A stretch of 64,000 nt of DNA from Limimaricola sp027213785 (GCF_050847355.1 NZ_CP193755.1:1612001-1676000); one strand, 5' to 3'. Numbered from the stretch's first letter, positions 1 to 7,566 are shown. Program-made: numbers and translations. The notes: generated from the sequence alone by a model not told the origin.

Positions 1-413
1 GTCCATCATGGGTTTGGTCATCGGGGGCATCCCTCGGTTCAGGTTGGCTTTCGCAACCCGACCCTACCGAGAAACCCGATGGCCGCCTCAGCTACACCAC
101 GCCCAGGGACATGACCGAATCCCATGGCCGACCCATGCTGCCGTGTCTTGAAGCTATTGCATCCATGCAAAGGTCGCCCGGTGGCGACGCGATGTTTCGG
201 CGCCCATGATTTCAGGGCCCATCCGCACGAAATCGCGCTTCCCAATCAGGCGTGGCGAGAAGATGCAACGCTAAGCGGGCCGCTTGGACATGGCTTGAGC
301 GCCGCTTGCTTCACTCTCGTCGAGGCCATTAAGGGCGCCTCCGCGCCGAATACAAACTCTTAAGTCGCCGCAGTCATCGGTTGCGAGCGCGGCTTTGCTC
401 ACGGTACCCCGGC
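1..413. other. Left-edge region, no confident gene
   Basis: No gene can be assigned with confidence. A plus-strand frame is open from base 3 to a TGA at 210-212 and could be the C-terminal end of a protein that starts outside the window; it contains the string DPTEKPDGRLSYTTP, which I do not recognise. A second plus-strand frame (124-363, 79 residues) and a minus-strand frame (39-245) overlap it and have no recognisable domain or good ribosome binding site. The region sits next to the metal-resistance genes and may be degenerate island-edge sequence. Confidence 0.3.
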
Positions 414-761
414 ATGATTGCACGCAACCTCAATACGTCCCTGCGCAGACGGCCCCGGGCCAACCCGATGCGTGAGTTCGATGCCCTGCCGCCTGCCTTG
501 CGGCAATGGTTGAGCCAAGCCCGCTTGCCCAGGAGCGCTCGGTCGGCCCTCAGGATCTGGCGACGAGCATCGGCTCGACATGGGGAGGATCTGGCCGCTG
601 TAATAGCGGCCCTTGAACAAGCTGAGCGAAGCACTCTGTTGCGAGATATTCCCAGGATCTGGAGCGAGGCACATCCGGGCATTGATACCGGGACTCTTCC
701 TGTTCCTGCTGCATCCCGCGCGCGAAGCGGACCTTCCAGCGTCAGTATGCATCAGAGGTAG
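414..761 (+). CDS. DUF6525-like small protein
   Basis: A 115-residue basic, Arg-rich cytoplasmic protein. The first 20 residues include an RNLNTSLRRR segment and are followed by MREFDALPPALRQWLSQA, then an Arg/Ala-rich helix and a DIPRIWSEAHPG segment. This order (basic N-terminus, D-x-LPP-x-LR-x-WL core, AHP end) is what I recall for the DUF6525 family of Rhodobacteraceae. No enzyme motif is visible. I chose the ATG at 414 because the family motif begins directly after it; an upstream start at 381 is possible. The last 25 or so residues look like low-complexity readthrough, so the C-terminus may be altered. Function is unknown, and nothing in the neighbourhood ties it to the mercury genes. 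Confidence 0.5.
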   Translation: MIARNLNTSLRRRPRANPMREFDALPPALRQWLSQARLPRSARSALRIWRRASARHGEDLAAVIAALEQAERSTLLRDIPRIWSEAHPGIDTGTLPVPAASRARSGPSSVSMHQR

Positions 762-885
762 ACCAGTAGAGCGGCCCTCCCTGGCGCGAGCAGCGAACGA
801 CCGTTTCCCGCCCGCTCTGCCAAAGCGTCGCGAACGGCCCTTAACCGACATTGGTGGATCGCGCGGCGAAGGGCCGCTGTTCTTT

Positions 886-2232
886 TTAGAACATCGACCC
901 GACGTCGGATGCCCCTGTCGGGTAGGCTGCCGGCATGGCCTTCACCTGCGCCGCCGTCAGCCCCAGCTTGATCGCCAGGGAGAAGACATTGATCAGCTCG
1001 GCATAGTCCGGGCCGAACATGTGCGCGCCGAGGATCTTGCCGTCCTTGCCGGTGATGATCTTCGCGCCCGCATGGCTTTCTCCCAGCCGCTTCTGCGAGA
1101 ACCAGCCCGAGGTGTCGGTGAAGCTGACATCGACATCGCCCCTTGCTCGTGCCTCCTCCTCAAGCAGGCCGACCCGCGCCAGTTCGGGAATGGTGAAAAC
1201 GACGCTCGGAACGCCGGTGTAGTCCGGCTCGGTGCGCTTGTCCTTCAGCATGTTCGAGGCCGCGATCTTGCCCTCGAACACTGCCACCGGGGTCAGCGGT
1301 TTGCCGGGCGAGGCGGCCGCGTCGCCGGCGGCATATATGCGCGGGTTCGACGGGGATTGCAGCCAAGGGGTGACCTTCACGCCGCCATTCTCAATTTCGA
1401 TCCCGGCAGCGGCGAGGTCGAGATGGTCGATGGCGGGCACGCGGCCTGCGCCGTGGACGACGAGGTCGGCCTCGATGGCGTGGCTCTCCCCCGCCTTCCG
1501 ATAGATCACGTGGTGCGTGCCGTCTGCATCCTCGATGCTCTCCGGCACGGCCTCGGCCACGATCTCGATCCCGGCGGCGCGGCTGCGCTCGATCAGCATG
1601 TCGACGAGATCCGGATCGAACATCTTCAACTGTCGCGCGCCGCGGTCGAGGATCGTCACCTGCGCCCCGGCCCGCGCCGCGATATGCGCGAACTCAAAGG
1701 AGACGTAGCCGCCGCCGACGAAGACGATCCGGCGCGGCAGTTCGGCGAGGTTCAGGAAGTCGTTGCTGTCGATCAGCTTCTCGGTGCCGGGGAAATCCAG
1801 CAGCCGCGGCTTTGCCCCCGTGGCGATCAGCGCGTGGCGGAAGGCGATCTCGCCGTGACCGTCGATCGCGAGCCGATCCTCGGCCGTGAAGCGCGCGCGG
1901 CCATGCAGCGTCCGCACCCCGGCCTCCTTCAGGCCGCTTTCCATGTTTTCGGGCACGGGGTCGGTGAAGCTCTCCTTGTGCTTCATCAGCGCCGGCCAGT
2001 CGATCCGGGTCTCGCCGGTGATGCCCTTGCCGGAAAGTCGCCGGGCGGCCTCGGCCGCCTCGGCCCCGGCGCGCAGCATCTTCTTCGGGTCGCAGCCCCT
2101 GAGCGTGCAGGTGCCGCCATAGGGCAGCTCGTCGACGATGGCTGTGGACCAGCCGGCCTTGCTGCATTTCTTCGCGGCGTTGATCCCGGCCATGCCGGCG
2201 CCGATGACGATCAGGTCGAGCGTGTCGGTCAT
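886..2232 (-). CDS. NAD(P)/FAD disulfide oxidoreductase-like protein
   Basis: A 448-residue flavoprotein of the class I pyridine nucleotide-disulfide oxidoreductase family (glutathione reductase and lipoamide dehydrogenase relatives). It has an N-terminal FAD Rossmann motif (IVIGAGMAG, residues 8-16), a redox-active disulfide in GGTCTLRGCDPKK (Cys42, Cys47), a central NAD(P) motif (VFVGGGYVSFEFA) and a C-terminal dimerisation domain. The catalytic HPT...E of true glutathione, lipoamide and mercuric reductases is replaced by AYPTGASD, so the usual His base is absent; I recall this as normal for one uncharacterised subfamily. A GAGGAG ribosome site precedes the ATG. It is the last gene of the merF-merA unit, so a thiol or metal detoxification role is plausible, but the substrate cannot be read from the sequence. 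Confidence 0.85.
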   Translation of the reverse strand: MTDTLDLIVIGAGMAGINAAKKCSKAGWSTAIVDELPYGGTCTLRGCDPKKMLRAGAEAAEAARRLSGKGITGETRIDWPALMKHKESFTDPVPENMESGLKEAGVRTLHGRARFTAEDRLAIDGHGEIAFRHALIATGAKPRLLDFPGTEKLIDSNDFLNLAELPRRIVFVGGGYVSFEFAHIAARAGAQVTILDRGARQLKMFDPDLVDMLIERSRAAGIEIVAEAVPESIEDADGTHHVIYRKAGESHAIEADLVVHGAGRVPAIDHLDLAAAGIEIENGGVKVTPWLQSPSNPRIYAAGDAAASPGKPLTPVAVFEGKIAASNMLKDKRTEPDYTGVPSVVFTIPELARVGLLEEEARARGDVDVSFTDTSGWFSQKRLGESHAGAKIITGKDGKILGAHMFGPDYAELINVFSLAIKLGLTAAQVKAMPAAYPTGASDVGSMF

Positions 2233-2278
2233 CTCTGCTCCTCGTTTTCCATAGGTCGGGCAATTGTGGTGCTGGGTC

Positions 2279-2640
2279 TCAACGGTAGCGGCCTAGCAGT
2301 CGTTCGCTCAGTCCCCAGATCACCGCTGTGCCAGCGCCAATCGAAAGGCCGAGCAATAGCCAGCCAGCCTCGCCCAGCGGCACCAGCCCGGTGCCATGCC
2401 CCAGCACCGGCAGCGTCATCGCCAGCAGGAAGGGCCCGGTGTAGCGGCAATGCACCCGGCCGCAGCGCCGGATGTTGAGAAGGCAGGCGCCACCCATCCA
2501 TGCCAGCGCCAGCACCCAGATCGCGGTCTTGGGCCGTCGGGCAGCGGGATCGCCAAGAGCTTGGCGCCGATAGGCAGCCACCACGCAAGGACGGCGCTGA
2601 GGGCCGAGCCAAGGAGGTCGCGCTTCGATCTCTCGCTCAT
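2279..2640 (-). pseudogene. Frameshifted mer-linked small membrane protein
   Basis: The reading frame beginning at the ATG at 2640, four bases after the merA stop, encodes a plausible membrane-protein start (MSERSKRDLLGSALSAVLAW). It loses sense after the segment KLLAIPLPDGP. A second frame then carries KTAIWVLALAWMGGACLLN, a Cys/His motif (RRCGRVHCRYTGPF) and two more hydrophobic helices, ending at 2279. The two halves join naturally if one base has been lost near 2531-2536, inside a GGG run, giving a protein of about 120 residues with three or four membrane segments. If this is not a frameshift, translation could instead begin at a GTG at 2584 (101 residues). I do not know the function; it is sandwiched between merA and the oxidoreductase gene. 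Confidence 0.6.
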
Positions 2641-2644
2641 GGGG

Positions 2645-4060
2645 TCACCCGGCGCAGCAGCTGAGCGCGGCCACGTCCTTCTCGAAGGTCTGGGCGGCGA
2701 GCTTCAGCCCCTCGACGGTGGTGAGATAGGGCATGATGGTGTCGCCCAGCTCTTCGTAGGTCATGCCAGCCTTGAGCGCCATCGCAGCCGCCTGGATGCT
2801 GTCCGCGCCCTCGGGGGCGAGGATCTGCGCGCCCAGGAGCCGCTTGCTCCCGGCATCCGCCACCAGCTTGACCAGCCCGCGCGTGTCGCGGGCGGACAGC
2901 GCGCGCGGCACGGCGTCGAGCGGCAGAACCGAGGTGACCACCTCGTGTCCGGCGGCCCGGGCCTGCGCCTCGCTCAGCCCCACGCCCGCCACTTGCGGGT
3001 CGGAGAACACCACCCAGGGCATCGTGCCATTGTCATAGCTGCGCGCCTCGCCCGCCACCGCATTGCGGGCAGCGAGCTTGGCGCCATAAGCCGCCATGTA
3101 GACGAACTGGTCCCGCCCGGTGACATCGCCCACCGCCCAGACGTTCGGGTTGGCGGTGCGCATCTGCGCGTCGACAACGATACCGCCCCGTGCATCCATT
3201 TCGATCCCGGCCGCGTCGAGGTTCAGCCCGTCGCTGTTCGGCACCCGACCGGTGGCGAGCAGCAGTTGCTCGGCTCCGAAGCTCTCTCCGCCTGTTGCGG
3301 TCAGGCGCACCCCGCCGCTGTCGCGTGCCATGCTCTCGTAGCCACTGACCCGCGCCAAGCGGATGCCTTCCTCGGAAAGGTAGCCTTCCAGCGCCTCGGA
3401 AACCTCGGGCTCGGCCTCCGGCAGCACGGCGCGGCGGCTGACCAGCGTCACTTCGACACCGGCACGGGCGAATAACTGCGCCAGTTCCACCCCGATATAG
3501 CCCGCGCCGAGGACCAGCATCGAGGTGGGTAATTTGGTCAGCTCCAGCGCCGAGGTGCTGTCGAGGGCGTCGACCGCCTCGATACCGGGGATCGCCGGCA
3601 CATGCGGGCGGGCGCCGGTCGCGATGACGATCTTCGCCGCCGGGAAGGCATCGCCGCCCACGGTGAGCCCGCCCGCATCATCGAACCGGGCGCGGCCCTC
3701 GACGTAGTCGATGTTCTCGTGCCGGGGCAGCACGTCGGCGTATTTCGCCGCCCGTAACTCCTCCACCAGCGCCTGCTTCTGCACCACCGTCGCGGCCCAG
3801 TCGGTGACGTCGGCCCCGGCCTCGATGCCGTCGAACCGGGTCGCAGCGCGCGCATGGTGCAGGCCCTCCACCGCGCGGATCAGCGCCTTGGAAGGCACGC
3901 AGCCGACGTTGACGCATGTGCCGCCGATGGTCCCGTCGCCGATCAGGGCGACCCGTGCGCCAGTTTCTGCGGCGGTGATGGCGGCCGAGAACCCGGCCGA
4001 GCCGGCGCCGATGACGGCTAGGTCGTAGGCGCCGCCCTTGGGGGTGCAGCAATCTCTCAT
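2645..4060 (-). CDS. merA: Mercuric reductase MerA
   Basis: Reduces Hg(II) to volatile Hg(0) with NADPH in the cytoplasm. The 471-residue protein has the FAD motif VIGAGSAGFSAA, the redox disulfide GGTCVNVGCVPSK (Cys49, Cys54), the NADPH-domain motif VLGAGYIGVELAQLF, and the signature ending in which PYLTTVEGLKLAAQTF is followed by a terminal SCCAG, whose vicinal cysteines (468, 469) hand Hg(II) to the active site. It lacks the N-terminal MerP-like HMA domain of the long forms but begins MRDCCTPK, so a vicinal Cys pair is present at residues 4-5. The start is the ATG at 4060; an upstream frame extension reads into the merF region and is not real. It lies 11 bp downstream of merF and is probably under MerR control. 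Confidence 0.96.
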   Translation of the reverse strand: MRDCCTPKGGAYDLAVIGAGSAGFSAAITAAETGARVALIGDGTIGGTCVNVGCVPSKALIRAVEGLHHARAATRFDGIEAGADVTDWAATVVQKQALVEELRAAKYADVLPRHENIDYVEGRARFDDAGGLTVGGDAFPAAKIVIATGARPHVPAIPGIEAVDALDSTSALELTKLPTSMLVLGAGYIGVELAQLFARAGVEVTLVSRRAVLPEAEPEVSEALEGYLSEEGIRLARVSGYESMARDSGGVRLTATGGESFGAEQLLLATGRVPNSDGLNLDAAGIEMDARGGIVVDAQMRTANPNVWAVGDVTGRDQFVYMAAYGAKLAARNAVAGEARSYDNGTMPWVVFSDPQVAGVGLSEAQARAAGHEVVTSVLPLDAVPRALSARDTRGLVKLVADAGSKRLLGAQILAPEGADSIQAAAMALKAGMTYEELGDTIMPYLTTVEGLKLAAQTFEKDVAALSCCAG

Positions 4061-4071
4061 GGCAGACTCTC

Positions 4072-4311
4072 TCAGTTGGTGCTTTGGCGCCGCCAGAGCG
4101 CATAGAGGGTGATGCCGATGAACACCGCGAGCGCTGGCAGCAGAACGATGTCGAGCCAGCCCAGCAGCGCCGACAGCCCGACCGCGCCCAGCAGGACCAC
4201 CAGGATCGGGGTGAAGCAGCACAGCGCCACGATCACAGTGCCGATCAGGCCGAACCTCAAGAGGCCGGTTCGGGCGGGGTCGGAGGCAGGATGCTCATTC
4301 TCGGATCTCAT
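4072..4311 (-). CDS. merF: Mercury transporter MerF
   Basis: A 79-residue inner-membrane protein with two transmembrane helices that imports Hg(II) for reduction by MerA. The diagnostic motif is the cysteine pair at the end of the first helix, IVALCCFTPILVVLLGAVG. A second hydrophobic helix (LDIVLLPALAVFIGITLYAL) and a short basic tail follow. I placed the start at the ATG at 4311, which has a GAAGG site seven bases upstream; the frame extends to a TTG at 4317 but that start is less likely. It is the first gene after the MerR-type promoter. MerT and MerP are absent, so MerF appears to be the only Hg(II) importer here. A second CC pair typical of the cytoplasmic end of MerF is not evident. Confidence 0.92.
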   Translation of the reverse strand: MRSENEHPASDPARTGLLRFGLIGTVIVALCCFTPILVVLLGAVGLSALLGWLDIVLLPALAVFIGITLYALWRRQSTN

Positions 4312-4433
4312 GACCAAGCCTTCGCCATAAGGCGGGCCGGTCCTTCGGATGCGCCTACTTGCCCAGCCTGCCGCTGCCTGTTCTCATGTCCAGATGTCAT
4401 CGCTGCGCCCTTGATTGCTGCGTAGTGACCGGC

Positions 4434-4464
4434 AATGTAGGGTCTGTAGCCACTACAGGATCAA
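4434..4464 (-). promoter_or_regulatory. MerR-type mer promoter with 19-bp spacer
   Basis: Reading leftward toward merF, a -35 element TTGATC (4464-4459) and a -10 element TACATT (4439-4434) are separated by 19 bp instead of the usual 17. The spacer contains the perfect dyad CTGTAG-TGG-CTACAG. An overlong spacer with a central dyad is the hallmark of promoters that MerR-family activators untwist when metal binds. The site lies between divergent merF and merR, so the same operator probably autoregulates merR. Confidence 0.85.
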
Positions 4465-4475
4465 GGGATTTCTCG

Positions 4476-4907
4476 ATGCCATCCGGTCACGGCGATGCGA
4501 CTGTGTTGAAGCGCTCGGAACTCGCGCAGCACACCGGCTGCAATCTCGAGACCATCCGCTACTACGAGAATGTCGGGCTGATGCCCGATCCGCCGCGCAG
4601 CCCCTCTGGCCACCGGCAATATGGAGCGATGCATGTCGAGCGTCTGAGTTTCATCATACGCGCCCGGGAACTCGGCTTCACCATGAAAGAAATCCAAGGC
4701 CTGCTGTCCTTGGTTGATCGAGGCGAACACACCTGCGCTCATGTCGAAAAGATGGGGCGCCATCACCTCGAGGTGGTCCGGGCAAAGATTAGCGATCTTC
4801 AGGCCATCGAGACCATTCTGTCTGAAACGATCTCGAGCTGCACTGGAGCGGGCACGCCGGACTGCCCTCTTCTTGATGTGCTCTCGCTCAAGAGAATGAC
4901 GCCTTAA
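4476..4907 (+). CDS. merR: MerR-family metal-responsive regulator
   Basis: A 143-residue dimeric activator/repressor. An N-terminal winged helix-turn-helix (SELAQHTGCNLETIRYYENVG, about residues 14-34) and the YENVGLMPDPPRSPSGHRQY wing are clear. They are followed by the long dimerisation helix and three cysteines, Cys87, Cys122 and Cys130 (SCTGAGTPDC), placed like the Hg(II) ligands of MerR, although the last two are eight residues apart rather than nine. The start is the ATG at 4476; the frame is open further upstream but would run through the operator. Divergence from merF and merA and the 19-bp-spacer promoter argue for mercury sensing. Related Rhodobacteraceae proteins with this Cys spacing are sometimes annotated as copper regulators, so metal specificity is inferred from context. 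Confidence 0.85.
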   Translation: MPSGHGDATVLKRSELAQHTGCNLETIRYYENVGLMPDPPRSPSGHRQYGAMHVERLSFIIRARELGFTMKEIQGLLSLVDRGEHTCAHVEKMGRHHLEVVRAKISDLQAIETILSETISSCTGAGTPDCPLLDVLSLKRMTP

Positions 4908-5172
4908 ACAGGGTCGTTTTTTCACTTCCGGACTCCCCCCTCCTCCTTGCCCGAGCGGGAACTCCGCCCTCAGGCTGCTGTCACAGGCCAAATCGTACCA
5001 GACCGGTCCCCTATCCTTCAGCCCAAGCACCATTCGAAAGGGCTGAAACAGCCACGGCGCATGAAGAATTTGCCTCGGGAAAACGAAAGGCGCAGTGTGG
5101 ATAGCAGTCTTTCCATCAGTATACCGGTGCTGACTGCCCCCGTTCGGGCCGTGCATTTGGGGCCCTGAGCAT

Positions 5173-5742
5173 TTGGCAGCGCCAGCCGAAAAGCTGCGCA
5201 AGCAAGGGGGCTTCCCAGTAGAAGCGGGGGTGCCTTCATCGGCCCTTGCCGCGGCCTTTCCGCAGATCGGCATCGACACCAGGCGCGTCCTGCGCGCCGT
5301 CGGCGATATCGGCTTGGACGCGTTTGTGAGGTCGAACGTTTTCGCCATTCTCTCGATGAGGGTGACAGCCTACGCGGCGATCCGCAGAACGCATATCGAC
5401 GGGCATGAAAGACATGCCGAGCACTGGCAAGCGCATCTTCTAAAGGCCGATCTCCGGGCCTCCACGGCACAGGCCCTACCGTATCTGTGGATCATCGCGC
5501 TTTTCACCCCGCTGACACTACCCGCACCGTTGCGGGGCCTCTCGCCATTCGCTCGCTGGCTCCTGCTTCTTAGCTCTTTTGCATATGTCACACAGGCTCT
5601 GAAGCGCGGACGCGATGAGGGCGAAAAGGTCGAGTGGGTTTCGAAGGACAATCGATTGGCGGCGTCCGCATCGAAGCCCAACCAAAGCCTCCCGTCGTCT
5701 AAGGGCGCTTTCCGCTGCGCGCACGCGCGCAGCAGCGGATAG
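5173..5742 (+). CDS. Hypothetical protein, possibly a remnant
   Basis: An open frame of 189 codons that I do not recognise. Residues about 95-140 contain a hydrophobic hairpin (LPYLWIIALFTPLTLPAPL, then a second run ending SFAYVTQAL) that could be two membrane helices. The N-terminal half is amphipathic and the last 40 or so residues are low in structure and overlap a better-looking minus-strand fragment. There is no clear ribosome binding site before 5173. It may be a genuine small membrane protein, the tail of a decayed gene, or a chance frame. Confidence 0.25.
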   Translation: MAAPAEKLRKQGGFPVEAGVPSSALAAAFPQIGIDTRRVLRAVGDIGLDAFVRSNVFAILSMRVTAYAAIRRTHIDGHERHAEHWQAHLLKADLRASTAQALPYLWIIALFTPLTLPAPLRGLSPFARWLLLLSSFAYVTQALKRGRDEGEKVEWVSKDNRLAASASKPNQSLPSSKGAFRCAHARSSG

Positions 5743-5811
5743 CGCGATGGCAATGGAGCTCGCCGCCCGAACCTTGCTGAACGACCCAATCGACTCCACT
5801 CGATAGCTCAT
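5640..5811 (-). pseudogene. Possible broken small protein gene
   Basis: Starting at the ATG at 5811, the minus strand reads MSYRVESIGSFSKVRAASS and continues as an Ala/Arg-rich helix. In an overlapping frame, slightly downstream, it reads APLDDGRLWLGFDADAANRL. The two pieces together resemble a type of short Rhodobacteraceae protein that ends in a pattern like (R/K)-x-P-x-x-x-D-LRALGFD-x-x-A-x-x-x-L. A single frameshift near 5715-5735 would join them. The resemblance is from memory and the match is short, so this is a weak call; if correct it marks a decayed gene in the gap between the mercury and copper modules. Confidence 0.2.
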
Positions 5812-6066
5812 CCGGGTGCCACGCGAGATCAGCCTTGTTTGGCGCGGTGTCGGTGGTCAGCAACGGCAATCAGCGCGACAGGCCAAGCTTTGTGGATCGC
5901 CCCGCCAAGTTCGAGATCGAGGCGAACCTTCATCGACCGCATGAGAAATGGCCTGAATGCGCGCGCGCTCATCAGAAGCGCATCGCGGCGAATGGCGAGG
6001 CCGCCAGCGGCTGAGCACGACATCTCGGACGGCGCGCCTGAAGGCGTCTTGCCTTTGTCACCTCGT

Positions 6067-6687
6067 TCAGGCGTGGTGGTCCATCCCGTGCTGGTCCGGC
6101 CGGTACGGGTTGCCCGCCTTCGGGTAGAGGAAGACCTTCGTGCCCAAGGGGACCTTATCGTAAAGCTCGATGATGTGGTCGTTCACCAGCCGAGCGCAGC
6201 CGTTCGAAACCGCCTGACCGATCGTCGAGGGCTGGTTGGTGCCGTGGATGCGCAGATAGGTGTCCCGGCCGTCGACGAAGAGATAGAGCGCCCGTGCCCC
6301 GAGCGGGTTGTCGAGACCGCCGGGCATGCCATCCTCGGCGTATTTCTCGTATTTCTCGGGCTCGCGCCGCACCATGGCCGGGGTCGGCTTCCAACTCGGC
6401 CATTCCTTCTTGACCTGAACGACGTAGCTGCCGGCGTGATAGAGATCCGCGCGCCCGACGCCGACGCTGTAGCGGATCGCGCGGCCTTCGGACAGCGTCC
6501 AGTAGAGCGCGAACTCGTCCGGCATCACGTGGATCTCGCCCGCGGGAATGCCCGATGCGATCTCGACCTCGCGTGGCAGGAACTTTTCGGGCAGCGCGCC
6601 CCCCGCATGCGCCTGCGCCAGGCCCGGCAAGGCAGTCCCGGTTAGACCGAACCCCGCCATCCGCGTCAGAAACTGTCTTCTCTGCAT
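6067..6687 (-). CDS. Tat-exported L,D-transpeptidase (YkuD)
   Basis: A 206-residue periplasmic peptidoglycan cross-linking enzyme. The N-terminus MQRRQFLTRMAGFGLTG followed by a hydrophobic stretch ending in GLAQA is a twin-arginine-like signal peptide. The YkuD domain spans about residues 55-195, with LRIHGTNQPSTIGQAVSNGC ending at the catalytic cysteine of the H-x(14-17)-[ST]-[HN]-G-C-x-R motif. The C-terminal tail is His-rich (DQHGMDHHA), unusual for the family and suggestive of metal contact. It lies 111 bp downstream of the ion-channel gene, on the same strand as csoR, so it may be copper-regulated. It probably forms 3-3 cross-links or anchors lipoprotein; which one cannot be read from the sequence. 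Confidence 0.9.
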   Translation of the reverse strand: MQRRQFLTRMAGFGLTGTALPGLAQAHAGGALPEKFLPREVEIASGIPAGEIHVMPDEFALYWTLSEGRAIRYSVGVGRADLYHAGSYVVQVKKEWPSWKPTPAMVRREPEKYEKYAEDGMPGGLDNPLGARALYLFVDGRDTYLRIHGTNQPSTIGQAVSNGCARLVNDHIIELYDKVPLGTKVFLYPKAGNPYRPDQHGMDHHA

Positions 6688-6798
6688 ACCACTCGCCTCG
6701 TGATTGGTCGCCTGTGACAGACCAAGAATATTCGGGCCGATTCGGTTCGGCCAGTTCGATATCGCAAGGATATCTTTCCGATGATCGGTGCGAACGGG

Positions 6799-7248
6799 TC
6801 AGCCCTCGTGGGACAAGGGTGCCTTGCCCCCCATCACCTGGAGCATGAATGAGCCCGAGGCTGTGATCGTCAGGAAGCCGTGGAACGCCTCGATTCCGGT
6901 GATGAAGCGCAGATGGCCATCCGGGTTCAGATCGCCGCGGCCCAGCGTGGTGAAATTGACCAGCGAGAAATAGAAGTAGTCCATGAGCGTCGGGTCGGGC
7001 GCATCGGGTGAGGAAGGCTTCAGGTCGCCGATCTGCAATCCCTGCACCGCCCAGACAAAGGCGAAGGTGTAGATCAGCGCCTCGATCACATGCGCCACGG
7101 TGATCGCGCCGATCGTCATGGAGAGATGACGGCCCCGGGCATAGGCCGGGCCGGATGCGATTGCATCCGAGACCTGCTTGAGCGTGACATAGTGAATGGC
7201 GCTGCACAGCGCCACGACGACGGCGGATATCACGATGGCCAGGATCAT
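6799..7248 (-). CDS. Two-TM ion channel protein with GRGD filter
   Basis: A 149-residue membrane protein of the ion channel (Ion_trans_2) family. It has an N-terminal helix (MILAIVISAVVVALCSAIHY), a second helix around residues 45-70, a pore loop (FYFSLVNFTTLGRGDLNPDG) and a final helix (FHGFLTITASGSFMLQVMGG). The loop aligns with the potassium-channel filter TTVGYGD, but the central Tyr/Phe is Arg, so K+ selectivity is doubtful; relatives that I recall carry TTLGLGD here. A GAGGT site precedes the ATG at 7248. It sits 39 bp downstream of csoR and is probably co-transcribed with it. Function, perhaps envelope ion or pH homeostasis during metal stress, is inference. Confidence 0.8.
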   Translation of the reverse strand: MILAIVISAVVVALCSAIHYVTLKQVSDAIASGPAYARGRHLSMTIGAITVAHVIEALIYTFAFVWAVQGLQIGDLKPSSPDAPDPTLMDYFYFSLVNFTTLGRGDLNPDGHLRFITGIEAFHGFLTITASGSFMLQVMGGKAPLSHEG

Positions 7249-7287
7249 GCGACCTCGACGGCATGGCTTATCGGATCGTATCGCGGA

Positions 7288-7566
7288 TCAGTCACGCGCC
7301 TTTTCGAGCAGAGCGACCATTTCGCGGAACTTGGTGCGCTGCTCGTCCGGATTGCCCGAAAGGATCGCGGCTTCGAGGCAGTGATTGGTGTGATCCTCGA
7401 TCAACAGCCGCTCGACCGCCTTCAGCGCTGAACGCACCGCCGCGGTCTGGGCCAGCACATCGACGCAGTAGCGGTCCTCCTCGACCATGCGCGAGATCCC
7501 CCGGACCTGACCCTCGAGCCGCGCCAGCCGCTTCTGGATCGCCGCCTTGTTCTGCTTTTCCTGCAT
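7288..7566 (-). CDS. csoR: CsoR/RcnR-family copper-sensing repressor
   Basis: A 92-residue all-helical DNA-binding repressor of the DUF156 family that releases DNA when Cu(I) binds. The ligand triad is visible: Cys34 in DRYCVDVLAQ, and His59 and Cys63 in EDHTNHCLEA, matching the Cys-His-Cys set of copper-sensing CsoR. The basic helix (QKRLARLEGQVRGISRMVEE) is the DNA-contacting segment of the family. I chose the ATG at 7566 because an AGGAGG-like sequence lies eight bases upstream; longer frames to 7638 run into the operator. It diverges from the Cu(I) ATPase gene, with two palindromic CsoR boxes between them, and is followed by the channel and L,D-transpeptidase genes. Confidence 0.93.
   Translation of the reverse strand: MQEKQNKAAIQKRLARLEGQVRGISRMVEEDRYCVDVLAQTAAVRSALKAVERLLIEDHTNHCLEAAILSGNPDEQRTKFREMVALLEKARD

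Larger units (their letters stand above)
4908..6066. other. 1.16-kb region without confident genes
   Basis: Between merR and the L,D-transpeptidase gene no frame on either strand carries a recognisable domain. A T-rich run (4913-4921) follows the merR stop and could help terminate it. One plus-strand frame (5173-5742) contains a hydrophobic stretch, and a broken minus-strand frame resembles a small protein (5640-5811); both are listed separately at low confidence. A short plus-strand frame around 5847-6014 ends in AHQKRIAANGEAASG and is also unassigned. The stretch joins the mercury and copper modules and looks like decayed sequence. Confidence 0.4.

Noticed and set aside
613..2478. Long plus-strand open frame antisense to the flavoprotein gene
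   Set aside because: It is a codon-bias shadow of the minus-strand oxidoreductase; its translation is rich in Arg, Gly, His and Ala with no domain.
4359..4475. N-terminal extension of merR
   Set aside because: The open frame upstream passes through the MerR operator and promoter; the helix-turn-helix begins just after the ATG at 4476.
4908..6066. Insertion sequence or transposase remnant in the mer-cop gap
   Set aside because: I found no transposase motif, no terminal inverted repeats and no target-site duplication.
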